Shown one piece after another: positions 31,888-40,016 of a stretch of DNA of 64,000 nt. The DNA comes from CAKSST01 sp045535505 (GTDB lineage Bacteria; Bacillota; Clostridia; Oscillospirales; Acutalibacteraceae). The stretch spans positions 1 through 64,000 of the forward strand of contig JAZSLU010000045.1 in assembly GCA_045535505.1 (NCBI GenBank). Direction: 5' to 3'. Position numbers and translations under genes: made by a program. The notes beneath the pieces are model-generated. The model worked only from the letters and a program-made list of their open reading frames with translations, did no database searches and was not told the DNA's origin. Within the stretch, counting starts at the first letter, position 1; each line of letters opens with the position of its first letter.

Positions 31888-32676
31888 TTATAGGGTTAGC
31901 ATTTTTGCGTTCTTTTCAGGCGCTATATATAGTATAAAGTCACGGTTTTCTACATATCCGTGCTCCATTAAAGCAGCAATGGCGCAAGAGCGCACGATGG
32001 TGGGGAGGTTATTGTCCTGACTTACGTGAGCCAAAACAATACGTGTTGTGCCGCTTTTAATTAATGAGGGAAGTTCGGCAGCACAAGCAATGTTTGAAAG
32101 GTGACCACAGTCACTTAAAATTCTGTTTTTAAGTTCGGCGGGATAATGCCCTTTTTGCAACATTGAAATATCGTGGTTGGATTCAAGCATAACAAGGTGG
32201 GAACCGCAAATAGCGTTATGTACATCCTCGCTTATGTAACCAAGGTCGGTGCAAACGGCAATTTTGATACCGTCTGGCATCAAAACAGTATATCCTCGTG
32301 AGCCATCGCAGTCGTGAGAAGTGCAAAAACTTGAAATTTGCATACCATCAATTTCAATACTCTTACAGTCGGCATCAATAATTTCTGCATTTTTGGGCAG
32401 TTTGTTTGCATCGGCAAGGGTTTTGGCGGTTTGTTGCGACATTATAAGCGGAACGCCTAAATCGGTGCCGAGTTTTTTGAGGCAATTAACGTGATCGATA
32501 TGAGAGTGGGTGATAAGTATTGCCTTAATTTCGTCTTGGTTAATGTTTTGTTGTGCCAATGCATCAAAGACGGCTTTGGCAGAACGGCCTGCATCAATCA
32601 AAAGGCCTGTTGAAGAACAACCAAGATACGTGCAGTTGCCTTTGCTTGAACTGAAAAGGGGACAAAAGCGTGACAT
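31888..32676 (-). CDS. Metallo-beta-lactamase-fold hydrolase (WalJ/YycJ-like)
   Basis: 262 residues. The metal-binding motif HSHIDH is at residues 57-62, with later ligands in SHDCDGSRGY, CTDLGY and LESNHD. The compact N-terminus (PLFSSSKGNCTYL) is typical of the YycJ/WalJ family, in which exonuclease-like activity and links to cell-wall and DNA replication control have been proposed. Here the gene follows murA on the same strand rather than a walKR operon. Confidence 0.88.
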   Translation of the reverse strand: MSRFCPLFSSSKGNCTYLGCSSTGLLIDAGRSAKAVFDALAQQNINQDEIKAILITHSHIDHVNCLKKLGTDLGVPLIMSQQTAKTLADANKLPKNAEIIDADCKSIEIDGMQISSFCTSHDCDGSRGYTVLMPDGIKIAVCTDLGYISEDVHNAICGSHLVMLESNHDISMLQKGHYPAELKNRILSDCGHLSNIACAAELPSLIKSGTTRIVLAHVSQDNNLPTIVRSCAIAALMEHGYVENRDFILYIAPEKNAKMLTL

Positions 32677-32696
32677 AATGCCAAAACCTCCTGTTT

Positions 32697-32732
32697 TTAA
32701 AATTAAACTGCCGAATGTTTATCATCCGGCAG
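32697..32732 (-). terminator. Terminator-like hairpin between murA and the WalJ-like gene
   Basis: Minus strand: CTGCCGgATG pairs with CATtCGGCAG, then TTTAATTTT. Possibly partial, since the next gene lacks an obvious promoter. Confidence 0.55.
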
Positions 32733-32744
32733 TAAACGTTTTAA

Positions 32745-34031
32745 TTAACCGATATTTTTATTTTCAATTATAGGCTCGATTTCCTGATAACATATATCAG
32801 CGCCAAGCGCAGTGAATTTTTCTGCAATTTTTTCATAGCCGCGTTTGATGGTATCGATATTTTCAATTTCAGTTAAACCGTCGGTCATAAGACCTGCAAT
32901 AACCATTGCTGCACCAGCACGAAGGTCGATTGCTTGAACGGGAGCGGGTTTTAAATTTTCAACACCAGTAATAATTGCCATTTTGCCGTCAACCTTAATT
33001 TGAGCACCCATAAGTGCGAGTTGGTCAACATATTTAAAGCGATTGTCCCATACGCTTTCGGTAACAACGCTCAAACCTTCTGCAATTGAAAGCAAAGCGA
33101 CAATTTGGGGTTGCATATCGGTGGGGAAACCCGGATGGGGCATTGTTTTAATTGAACAGCCTTTAGGGCGGTCGTTCATTACAATGCGAAGCGATTCGGT
33201 ATCTTCCTCTATTTTTGCACCCAACTCTTTGAGTTTTGCGGTAATTGATTCGAGATGCTTTGGTGTAATATTGTTTATTGTTACGTCACCGCGAGTTGCA
33301 GCGGCGGCAACCATATAGGTTCCTGCTTCAATTTGGTCGGGGATAATAGAATAATCCGTTCCAGACAAACTTTCAACACCGCGGATTTTAATGATGCTTG
33401 TACCGGCACCCATAATATCGGCGCCCATGCTGTTTAAAAAGTTTGCAAGGTCAACCACGTGAGGTTCTCTTGCGGCGTTGCCGATAATAGTAAGGCCTTT
33501 CGCTTTTACAGCAGCAAGCATAATGTTGATGGTTGCACCGACAGACACCATATCAAGATAAATTGAACTGCCTGTAAGAACGGTTGCTTTAACGTCAACC
33601 ATACCGTTATCAATAGCAACCGAAGCACCAAGACCCTGAAAACCTTTTAAGTGTTGGTCAATGGGGCGCACACCAAAATCGCATCCGCCTGGAGGAGCAA
33701 CACAAGCCTTATTAAAACGGCCAAGCAATGCGCCGATAAAATAAGTTGATGCGCGCATGCTTTTGGTCATACTTAAAGGCACGATGTGAGAGTGTATGCC
33801 CTTGGGGTCAATCTCAACAGTGTGTTCTTCGGGGTAGGTTATTTTTGCGCCAAGGTCTTGTAAAACACGTAAAAAACCAATAGTATCAGAAATTAATGGG
33901 AGGTTGGAAATACGGCAAACGCCGTCAGAAAGAATAGCACCTGCCAAAATTGCTACCGCCGCATTCTTTGCGCCGCTAATGTTAACACTGCCGCAAAGCC
34001 TTTTGCCACCGCGTATAACAATTTTTTCCAC
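32745..34031 (-). CDS. murA: UDP-N-acetylglucosamine 1-carboxyvinyltransferase
   Basis: 428 residues. ISGAKNAAVAILAGAILSDG is the N-terminal signature. The active-site Cys, target of fosfomycin, is present in APPGGCDFGVRPIDQH (about residue 117). MurA transfers enolpyruvate from PEP to UDP-GlcNAc, the first committed step of peptidoglycan synthesis. GTG 34031 is preferred because GGGAG lies 8 nt upstream; GTG 34040 is in frame but too close to that site. Confidence 0.96.
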   Translation of the reverse strand: MEKIVIRGGKRLCGSVNISGAKNAAVAILAGAILSDGVCRISNLPLISDTIGFLRVLQDLGAKITYPEEHTVEIDPKGIHSHIVPLSMTKSMRASTYFIGALLGRFNKACVAPPGGCDFGVRPIDQHLKGFQGLGASVAIDNGMVDVKATVLTGSSIYLDMVSVGATINIMLAAVKAKGLTIIGNAAREPHVVDLANFLNSMGADIMGAGTSIIKIRGVESLSGTDYSIIPDQIEAGTYMVAAAATRGDVTINNITPKHLESITAKLKELGAKIEEDTESLRIVMNDRPKGCSIKTMPHPGFPTDMQPQIVALLSIAEGLSVVTESVWDNRFKYVDQLALMGAQIKVDGKMAIITGVENLKPAPVQAIDLRAGAAMVIAGLMTDGLTEIENIDTIKRGYEKIAEKFTALGADICYQEIEPIIENKNIG

Positions 34032-34143
34032 TGCGTTCACTCCCTTTTTGTTGTTAAATTAGTATTGCATAAAATTTAGGCAAACATACCACATAATGTT
34101 ATCCGTATAACATAATTATATACATATTTAGTGTTTTGTCAAA

Positions 34144-35415
34144 TTATATTTTTTCGCAAAGGCAACAATTTTTGTCAGCTTTTGTTAATAATACGTTGCA
34201 AATCGTTGATAAAACACCATCGGTATAAGGCATACAAACTCGTATATAATCATCTGTGTAACCAAGAAGCATTCCGTTATCAACCGTTTCAAACAAAACC
34301 GAGCGGGTTTGTCCTATAATGCTTTGAATATAGTTTTGTTCAGACTGCTCAGCAATAGCGTTTAAAATTTTAGCTCTTTGTTTTTTTATGCTTTGAGGAA
34401 CATGATTAGGTGCTTTATCGGCAACCGTGCCGGGACGTCTTGAATATGCAAAAACGTGTGCGCGCGCAAAACCTATGTTTTTAAAAAATTGGGCGCTTTG
34501 CAAAAACTCTTCTTCGGTTTCACCCGCAAAGCCGCACATAATATCGGTGGTGATGGAAACATATTTAAAGTGTGCGCGAATTTTATCAACAAGGTTTTTA
34601 TAATACAAAGCATCGTAGTGGCGGTTCATACGTTTTAGGGTTTGACTGCAACCCGATTGCAAAGAAAGGTGAAAATTGGGACAAAACTTTTTGCAACTGC
34701 TTAGTTTTTCAAGGTCGCTGTCACTTATGTTGTCGGGTTCGAGCGAACCAAGACGAATTCGTTTGATGCCATCAACTTCGGCAGCGGCATAAACTGCGTC
34801 GCAAAGCGAATAATTTTCACCTTTGCCATAGTTGCATAAGTTTATGCCAACAAGCACAATTTCACAAAAGCCGTTATCAGCAAGTTTTTGCGCTTCGGCC
34901 TTTACATCGTCGGGATGTTTTGACCTTACACGTCCTCTTGAATAGGGTATTATGCAATATGTGCAAAAATTGTCACATCCGTCTTCAATTTTAACAAAGG
35001 CTCTTGTGTGTTCGCTAAAACCTTTTATTTGGCATTTTGTGAAAGGTTCGCCATTTTTGTGGGGCGTAATAAAAGTTTTTGGAATGCCGTCTTTTTTATA
35101 TTGCTCAATTTTTTCGATAAGACTGTCATAATCATTATTGCCTGTAATGATGTCGGCTAAACCGTCAACATTACCGCCTGCTTGAGAAACGCATCCGCAC
35201 AGAACAATGGTTGCGTTGTAATCTCTTTTAAAACGGCGCAAAGCCTGTCTTGCTTTGCGGTCGCTTTCAGATGTGACTGAGCAGGAGTTTACAATAATTA
35301 CATCTGCATCTTTAGGGTTTGTAATTTTATATCCTGCTCTTTGCATTTTTTCGCAAAGAGCCTGAGTTTCATATTGGTTTACTTTGCAACCCATTGTGTA
35401 AAAATAAACATTCAT
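34144..35415 (-). CDS. mtaB: tRNA (N6-L-threonylcarbamoyladenosine(37)-C2)-methylthiotransferase MtaB
   Basis: 423 residues from ATG 35415 (MNVYFYTMGCKVNQYETQAL), with GGAGA upstream. Cluster-binding cysteines are at 10, 45 and in LCGC; the radical-SAM CxxxCxxC is GCDNFCTYC (Cys 147, 151, 154). CKVNQYE rather than the MiaB-type CQMN points to MtaB. It converts t6A to ms2t6A at position 37 of ANN-decoding tRNAs. A C-terminal TRAM domain follows from about residue 370. Confidence 0.93.
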   Translation of the reverse strand: MNVYFYTMGCKVNQYETQALCEKMQRAGYKITNPKDADVIIVNSCSVTSESDRKARQALRRFKRDYNATIVLCGCVSQAGGNVDGLADIITGNNDYDSLIEKIEQYKKDGIPKTFITPHKNGEPFTKCQIKGFSEHTRAFVKIEDGCDNFCTYCIIPYSRGRVRSKHPDDVKAEAQKLADNGFCEIVLVGINLCNYGKGENYSLCDAVYAAAEVDGIKRIRLGSLEPDNISDSDLEKLSSCKKFCPNFHLSLQSGCSQTLKRMNRHYDALYYKNLVDKIRAHFKYVSITTDIMCGFAGETEEEFLQSAQFFKNIGFARAHVFAYSRRPGTVADKAPNHVPQSIKKQRAKILNAIAEQSEQNYIQSIIGQTRSVLFETVDNGMLLGYTDDYIRVCMPYTDGVLSTICNVLLTKADKNCCLCEKI

Positions 35416-35442
35416 ATAATAATCTCCAAAAAAACAGTAGTG

Positions 35443-35470
35443 TTGACAAAATTTAAAAATACAGTATAAT
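35443..35470 (+). promoter_or_regulatory. Promoter of the HPr-like gene
   Basis: TTGACA and TATAAT with a 16-bp spacer, 30 bp before ATG; divergent from mtaB. Confidence 0.82.
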
Positions 35471-35499
35471 AAATATATCAAAATTCGGGGGATAGAGAT

Positions 35500-35736
35500 A
35501 TGATTGAGTTTGATATTATGCTTACCGACTTGGAAAGTGTAAAAAAGTTTGTACAGTTGTCGGCTGACCAAGAGTTTGACGTTGACGTTTCTTGCGGAAA
35601 ATATATAGTTAACGCTAAATCGTTAATGGGTATATTCAGTCTTGATCTTACAAAGCCCCTGCACATCACCGCTTATTGTGATAGCACACACACTTTTGCC
35701 GAGCAGGTTAAACCTTATATAATTGCGGCCGATTGA
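35500..35736 (+). CDS. HPr-like protein lacking the phosphorylatable histidine
   Basis: 78 residues with HPr-family spacing. The region that in HPr reads GLHARPA is here DLESVKK, so the His-15 that takes phosphate from Enzyme I is missing. The regulatory-serine segment is kept as NAKSLMGIFSL, matching the Ser-46 site used by HPr kinase. The arrangement recalls Bacillus Crh, which acts only in catabolite control. No ptsI or ptsK is near. Regulatory role is inference. The stop codon lies in the stem of the following terminator. Confidence 0.75.
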   Translation: MIEFDIMLTDLESVKKFVQLSADQEFDVDVSCGKYIVNAKSLMGIFSLDLTKPLHITAYCDSTHTFAEQVKPYIIAAD

Positions 35737-35760
35737 TTAATTCAGTCGGTCTTTTATTTT
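35727..35760 (+). terminator. Terminator overlapping the HPr-like stop codon
   Basis: 10-bp stem GGCCGATTGA/TCAGTCGGTC (two G-T pairs), loop TTAAT, tail TTTTATTTT. TGA 35734-35736 is the end of the left arm. Confidence 0.85.
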
Positions 35761-35857
35761 ATGAAAGACATTATACATTAATATACATAATCTTGCAAGG
35801 TTATAATTGCGTTGATATAATTAATATGTACCATAAAAAAGTGAGAGGTTTTAAAAG

Positions 35858-36358
35858 ATGGATGTTTTTTATGAACAAATAATAAGTGTTAATAGGACAA
35901 AAAAGCAAAAGTTGCTTTCGGTTTTAATTTATGCATTTGCAGTAATTTTAAGTGTCGTTGCAGTGTTTGGAGCATTAAAGAATTTTGCTTTTGTAGTTTT
36001 ATATGGGATAATTATTGCAAGTGTATGGTTTTTGGCTTATAAACTTGTTTGTAATTTTAATATTGAATATGAATATACAGTTACAAACGGCGAATTGGAC
36101 ATTGACGTTATTATAAACAAAAGCAAAAGAAAAAACATTGCATCTATAGAGTGCAAAAATATAGAGTCTGTTAAAAAGTTTAATTCTATACCGACAAGAG
36201 ATATAATTGTTTGCTGCAATATGGAAGACGATGCCTATATGATTACTGCAAGAAGCGGCGGCAAGGTTTTAAAACTCGTTATTGCACCAAATGAAAAAAT
36301 AAAGATGGGCATGAACAAGTTTTTGCCCAGAATTGTTGTAAAGGATGCTTTTATATGA
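35858..36358 (+). CDS. Membrane protein with PH-like C-terminal region, unknown function
   Basis: 166 residues. Two hydrophobic segments (about 20-42 and 48-65) are followed by a soluble half with alternating strands (YEYTVTNGELDIDVIINKSK, RDIIVCCNMEDDAYMITARS). Such a layout is seen in several small clostridial membrane proteins; I do not recognise the family with certainty. It overlaps the nnrD start by 4 bp (ATGA), indicating co-expression. AGAGG lies about 12 nt before ATG. Confidence 0.75.
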   Translation: MDVFYEQIISVNRTKKQKLLSVLIYAFAVILSVVAVFGALKNFAFVVLYGIIIASVWFLAYKLVCNFNIEYEYTVTNGELDIDVIINKSKRKNIASIECKNIESVKKFNSIPTRDIIVCCNMEDDAYMITARSGGKVLKLVIAPNEKIKMGMNKFLPRIVVKDAFI

Positions 36359-37185
36359 ATGATGATTTTATAAAGGATATTCTTATAGTTCGTAAAAGCG
36401 ATGCTCACAAGGGCGATTTTGGCAAAGCGCTTATTATATGCGGCAGCCGTCTTATGCCCGGCGCGGCAATTATTGCCGCACGTTCGGCTTTAAGGTGCGG
36501 CGTGGGTCTTGCAACGGTTGCGTCAACATACGACACAATAAAAATTTGTGCAGCAGCTGTACCTGAGGCCGTTTATTTTGACACAAGTACCAAAAGACAA
36601 AATTTGATTAATGCTATACAAAAATCTGACGCTATTCTTATAGGTTGTGGTCTTACACAGTCTAAAGAGGCTTATGACATACTTAATGTTGTTATAGAAA
36701 ACGGAAATTGTCCTTTGGTTATAGATGCTGATGGTATTAATATGGTTGCAAGTGGCATACAATTAAGTAAATACAAGGGACAAATTTGTATGACTCCCCA
36801 CGCGGGTGAAATGGCACGGCTTTTGTCTTGCAATGCTGCTGAGGTTCAAAAGGACCGAATTTTTGCGGCAAAAGAATGTGTGCGCCGCTATGGTGTTACA
36901 ACCATATTGAAAGGCAAGGATACAATAACCGCTTTTTGTGACGGTAGTACATTTATCAACACAACCGGCAATCCGGGTATGGCAAAACCCGGTAGCGGTG
37001 ATATGCTTAGCGGAATGACGGTATCTTTACTTGCACAAGGAGTGCCGTTTGAAAAAGCTATTCCTGCGGCAGTTTATTTGCATGGTATGGCAGGCGATAT
37101 TGCGGCTGAACAATTTACACAGCGTGCAATGCAGGTGAGTGATATGATTGATGTTTTGCCCCGCGTATTTAAACGTTTTGAGTGA
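36355..37185 (+). CDS. nnrD: ADP-dependent NAD(P)H-hydrate dehydratase
   Basis: 276 residues, the ribokinase-like C-terminal domain of YjeF without the epimerase half. HKGDFGKALIICGSRLMPGA is the N-terminal substrate site; TPHAGEMARLL, and GNPGMAKPGSGDMLSG carry the nucleotide and catalytic Asp. The last motif differs slightly from the usual GNPGMATGGSGDVLSG. It repairs hydrated NADH/NADPH. No NnrE epimerase is adjacent. It overlaps the upstream membrane protein by 4 bp. Confidence 0.93.
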   Translation: MNDDFIKDILIVRKSDAHKGDFGKALIICGSRLMPGAAIIAARSALRCGVGLATVASTYDTIKICAAAVPEAVYFDTSTKRQNLINAIQKSDAILIGCGLTQSKEAYDILNVVIENGNCPLVIDADGINMVASGIQLSKYKGQICMTPHAGEMARLLSCNAAEVQKDRIFAAKECVRRYGVTTILKGKDTITAFCDGSTFINTTGNPGMAKPGSGDMLSGMTVSLLAQGVPFEKAIPAAVYLHGMAGDIAAEQFTQRAMQVSDMIDVLPRVFKRFE

Positions 37186-37190
37186 CCGCG

Positions 37191-37242
37191 GCGCAAAAAA
37201 GCAGCGCGGTCCTTTAACGATATAAAGGGGCTGCGCTTTTTT
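37191..37242 (+). terminator. Terminator after nnrD
   Basis: AAAAAAGCAGC...CCTTT pairs with AAAGG...GCTGCgcTTTTTT across a short loop. The right arm also contains the AAGGGG that may serve as ribosome binding site of the next gene, so folding and translation could compete. Confidence 0.7.
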
Positions 37243-37687
37243 GAAGAAAGTATTTGTTATTTTGATTTTAGTTTTGTTTTTATCGGGTTGCAAAGACAAC
37301 AATAACGTTACAACAAACAACCAAAGCTTTTTGGCAAGTGCCGAATGGAACTCCCAAAAAATAGAGTGTGAAATCAAATGCAAAAACCAAATCTATACCT
37401 TTAAAATAATTAAACCCGAGCAACTTTGTGGTATGAGCATTACGGTTAATAACGACCAATATACAATTAATTATCTTGGCTTGGAATATAAAAATGATAT
37501 TGGTGGCACAGTATGCAGTATGGCAGAACTTATAAGCGATATATTAAAAAAATGTGATAATACTAAAATAAAAAGGTTGCAAGGCGAAAGCTATGGTTAC
37601 GAGTGGACTGCACTAACGGACGGCGGATTTTTAAAAGAAATTATATGCGAAGAACCTAAGGTAAATATAAAAATATATAAAAAATAA
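37241..37687 (+). CDS. Small lipoprotein, unknown function
   Basis: 148 residues from TTG 37241. Signal peptide with lipobox FLSGC (Cys about residue 17), then a roughly 130-residue domain of unknown type with strands such as YTINYLGLEYKNDIGGT and a WTALTDGGFLKEI segment. The start codon lies directly on the T run of the preceding terminator, with AAGGGG 10 nt upstream; no ATG is better. Length and signal support a real gene. No family recognised. Confidence 0.7.
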   Translation: MKKVFVILILVLFLSGCKDNNNVTTNNQSFLASAEWNSQKIECEIKCKNQIYTFKIIKPEQLCGMSITVNNDQYTINYLGLEYKNDIGGTVCSMAELISDILKKCDNTKIKRLQGESYGYEWTALTDGGFLKEIICEEPKVNIKIYKK

Positions 37688-37716
37688 ACAGCTTTGAGTT
37701 TTCAAAGCTGTTTTTT
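37686..37716. terminator. Terminator between the lipoprotein gene and the YabE-like gene
   Basis: 12-bp stem AAACAGCTTTGA/TCAAAGCTGTTT with loop GTTT, then TTTG. Its left arm begins inside the lipoprotein TAA codon. It also ends the convergent YabE-like gene. Confidence 0.85.
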
Positions 37717-37720
37717 GTTA

Positions 37721-38794
37721 TCATTCAAGAATATAGATTTCAACATTGCGTCTGCCAAAAACAATACACTGTTGCTTCGTGGGGAAGAATAAATCGACGT
37801 TTGTGGGACGCTTTTTAGCAAAGCCGCCGGTGTCGGCAGCAACGGCATAACCGTAGATGTATCTTCCGTCAGAAGACTTAATATACATTTTTGTGCCGTA
37901 AGGAATAAACTTTGGGTTAACTGCGATATAACCGGGAGCAGCAACAACGCCTGTTGAGCAACGTTTGCCTGCAGAAGCTGTATAAGCAGTAGCTTGAACG
38001 GTAATATGCTTTTTATAAGAAACGGGGTTGCCGTTTTTGTCAAGCTCGATGGGTTTTGCAGGGGTGAGCGTAGAAACGCAACTTACGCTTGTGCTTGTGG
38101 TAACAACGGGTTTCTTTGTGCCGATAACAACAGTTTTATTAACCGGTTTTTGAATGATATTTTCGTTAACAACCTGGCTTTCACAAACAACGCCGTTTAC
38201 AAGTTTTCTTTGATATGTTACCTGCTTTAATCCAACCTGTCCGTCTGTGACCTGCTTTTTGCCTTCTGCAAGTTTGGAAGAATAGGTTGTAGTTGAAGAA
38301 AAAGGAATTTCAACCGTTGCGGTTTCGGTGACGTAATCAATGTGGGTAATATCAATGTTTTCTGTTTTTGTGAGAACGGTTTCGGTTGAAAGGTTGATGA
38401 TATCATACTGGTTAAGTGTGATGCCTGCTTTTGCAAGAGCGTCATTAACAGTACCACCTGTTACGTTAACAGTATAGTTTTGAGCAGAATAGTTAATGTG
38501 AACAGGGAAGGAATATTTAACAGCGAGTGATATATTGTTTTTATCTGCCTTTATAGTGACGTCGTCCTGCTCGGTAGTGTTTATGTTTGCAAGATTAAGG
38601 ATGTCTTCGGCTTTGCTGTAAAATGTTTTAAAGCTTAATTGTTTACCGCCGTTGTCAATGGTAACATTGTTGACTGAAAGACCGCCTAATAAAATAAGCA
38701 CGGCAGAGCATGTGGCTAATAAGCCAACAGAAAAAACTCTGCTTTTAAGGCGTGAGCGCACAACTGCGAAAGCGCTGCGAATTTTGTTTAACAT
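37721..38794 (-). CDS. YabE-like cell-wall protein (DUF348, G5 and 3D domains)
   Basis: 357 residues. An N-terminal membrane anchor (about 22-42) precedes two ubiquitin-like DUF348 repeats (about 45-160), a G5 domain (about 165-245, VTYQRKLVNGVVCESQVV) and a C-terminal 3D domain (about 265-357). The 3D domain has TAYTASAGKRCSTG, IPYGTKMYI, AADTGG and VDLFF, the Asp residues of the mltA-like lytic transglycosylase fold. Relatives (YabE, Rpf-like proteins) cleave peptidoglycan and aid outgrowth. The C-terminus reads RRNVEIYILE, typical. Confidence 0.92.
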   Translation of the reverse strand: MLNKIRSAFAVVRSRLKSRVFSVGLLATCSAVLILLGGLSVNNVTIDNGGKQLSFKTFYSKAEDILNLANINTTEQDDVTIKADKNNISLAVKYSFPVHINYSAQNYTVNVTGGTVNDALAKAGITLNQYDIINLSTETVLTKTENIDITHIDYVTETATVEIPFSSTTTYSSKLAEGKKQVTDGQVGLKQVTYQRKLVNGVVCESQVVNENIIQKPVNKTVVIGTKKPVVTTSTSVSCVSTLTPAKPIELDKNGNPVSYKKHITVQATAYTASAGKRCSTGVVAAPGYIAVNPKFIPYGTKMYIKSSDGRYIYGYAVAADTGGFAKKRPTNVDLFFPTKQQCIVFGRRNVEIYILE

Positions 38795-38885
38795 ATTAAC
38801 TCCCTTGGTTTAACCAAATGTAATCTTTTGTAACCAAATAATCAAAAGTTATGTTCGTGGCTTTATTGAGAACACGAACAACCGC

Positions 38886-38914
38886 ATTATATTATCACGA
38901 AATGTCAATGTCAA
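38886..38914 (-). promoter_or_regulatory. Consensus promoter of the YabE-like gene
   Basis: TTGACA and TATAAT with 17 bp between, minus strand. The roughly 85-nt leader holds a GTTCGTG/CACGAAC hairpin (about 38852-38878) and a TTGGTT/AACCAA pair next to the ribosome binding site. Confidence 0.88.
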
Positions 38915-38971
38915 GTTTTTTAAAAGGGTCATTTTTGTGCAAAATGCACAAAAACCGCTCAAAAATGAAAA

Positions 38972-38989
38972 GGTTACAAATTTGTAACC
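38972..38989. repeat. 18-bp perfect palindrome upstream of the YabE-like promoter
   Basis: GGTTACAAATTTGTAACC is fully symmetrical and lies about 60 bp upstream of the -35 box; GGTTACAAAAG in the leader (minus strand) repeats its half-site. It may be an operator. The rest of 38995-39244 is A/T-rich with no supported gene. Confidence 0.5.
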
Positions 38990-39244
38990 CCAATATATAG
39001 AACTAAAAACACTAAATATAGATATTTTTTTCGTGAATTGTCACAAAAATGCTTTTTAGGGGTAAAAAATGGGCTTTTAGGGCTATTTTTACCATTTTTT
39101 TAAAAAAAATACAGGCATTTAAAAGAAAGTATTACTTCATTATATTATCAGTAAATATTATATATTACATAATAATACTGCAAATCACCAAAAAGTTTAC
39201 TTTCGCATATATTGGCTTAATGATTATATTTAGGGGAGTTTTAT

Positions 39245-39982
39245 ATGCCAACAATATATTTAAGCCCATCAACGCAAGAGTTTAATGAGTATAACGGTGG
39301 AGGTAACGAAGAATATTATATGAATTTGGTTGCCGATGCTATGATACCTTATCTTAATGCAAGCGGCATACAGTACGTTAGAAATACACCTGAAATGACG
39401 GCGGCGAGTTCAATCGCACAGTCGAACGCGGGTAATTATGATTTTCATCTTGCTATACACTCCAATGCATCGGGAAACGAGCCATCTGGCAGCGTAAGAG
39501 GTGTTGAGGTGTATTATTATCCGCAAAGTTATAACGGTAAGCGGGCAGCAGACATTATTGCCGAAAATTATTCACTTATTTATCCTATAAATAACGCAGT
39601 AAAAACGGTGCCTACCGAAAGGTTAGGTGAGGTTGTACGCACTAAAGCGCCTGCAGTGTTGATTGAAACCGCCTTTCATGATAATGAGCAAGATGCGCAG
39701 TGGATAAGAGAAAACATTGATAATATAGCAATGAACTTAGTTTATTCACTAACCGAATATTTCGGCATTCCCTTTGTAATGCCCAGTTCTGTCAGAACAG
39801 GCTATGTTCGAACTATGGGTGGCAATCTTAATATAAGAAATCTGCCCAATACATCTTCCTATATAAAAACAAAATTACCCAACGGTACTGCTGTATCGGT
39901 CTATGGTGAAATACCAGGTTGGTATATAATTGGGTATAACGGAATAACAGGATATGCAAAAGCAGAGTATATCAGCGTATAA
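39245..39982 (+). CDS. N-acetylmuramoyl-L-alanine amidase-like protein with SH3 domain
   Basis: 245 residues. Residues about 1-180 are an Amidase_3-like domain: NEEYYMN, LAIHSNAS (metal His) and AVLIETAFHDN (catalytic Glu). The usual N-terminal PGHGG metal loop is replaced by YLSPSTQEFNEY, so the first zinc histidine is absent. A bacterial SH3 domain fills about 185-245 (GGNLNIRNLPNTSSYIKTKL). There is no signal peptide, so the protein would act in the cytoplasm, in the mother cell, or after lysis. A similar clostridial family exists, so it is a conserved variant and not decay. Confidence 0.83.
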   Translation: MPTIYLSPSTQEFNEYNGGGNEEYYMNLVADAMIPYLNASGIQYVRNTPEMTAASSIAQSNAGNYDFHLAIHSNASGNEPSGSVRGVEVYYYPQSYNGKRAADIIAENYSLIYPINNAVKTVPTERLGEVVRTKAPAVLIETAFHDNEQDAQWIRENIDNIAMNLVYSLTEYFGIPFVMPSSVRTGYVRTMGGNLNIRNLPNTSSYIKTKLPNGTAVSVYGEIPGWYIIGYNGITGYAKAEYISV

Positions 39983-39984
39983 AA

Positions 39985-40016
39985 AACACACTTACCTTTT
40001 ATAAGGTAAGTGTGTT
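39985..40016 (-). terminator. Terminator overlapping the recG stop codon
   Basis: 14-bp perfect stem AACACACTTACCTT/AAGGTAAGTGTGTT; on the minus strand it is followed by TTTT. The recG TAA (complement of 39999-40001) is in the 4-nt loop. Confidence 0.85.

Noticed and set aside
37994..38457. Antisense open frames within the YabE-like gene
   Set aside because: The minus-strand frame shows complete DUF348, G5 and 3D domains; the others are shadows.
38795..38885. c-di-AMP (ydaO) riboswitch before the YabE-like gene
   Set aside because: The leader from the consensus promoter is only about 85 nt and lacks the conserved ydaO core.
39049..39285. Open frame of 78 codons (A/T-rich, Lys/Ile-rich) upstream of the amidase
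   Set aside because: It overlaps the amidase start in another frame, has no ribosome binding site and shows the composition expected from random A/T-rich DNA.
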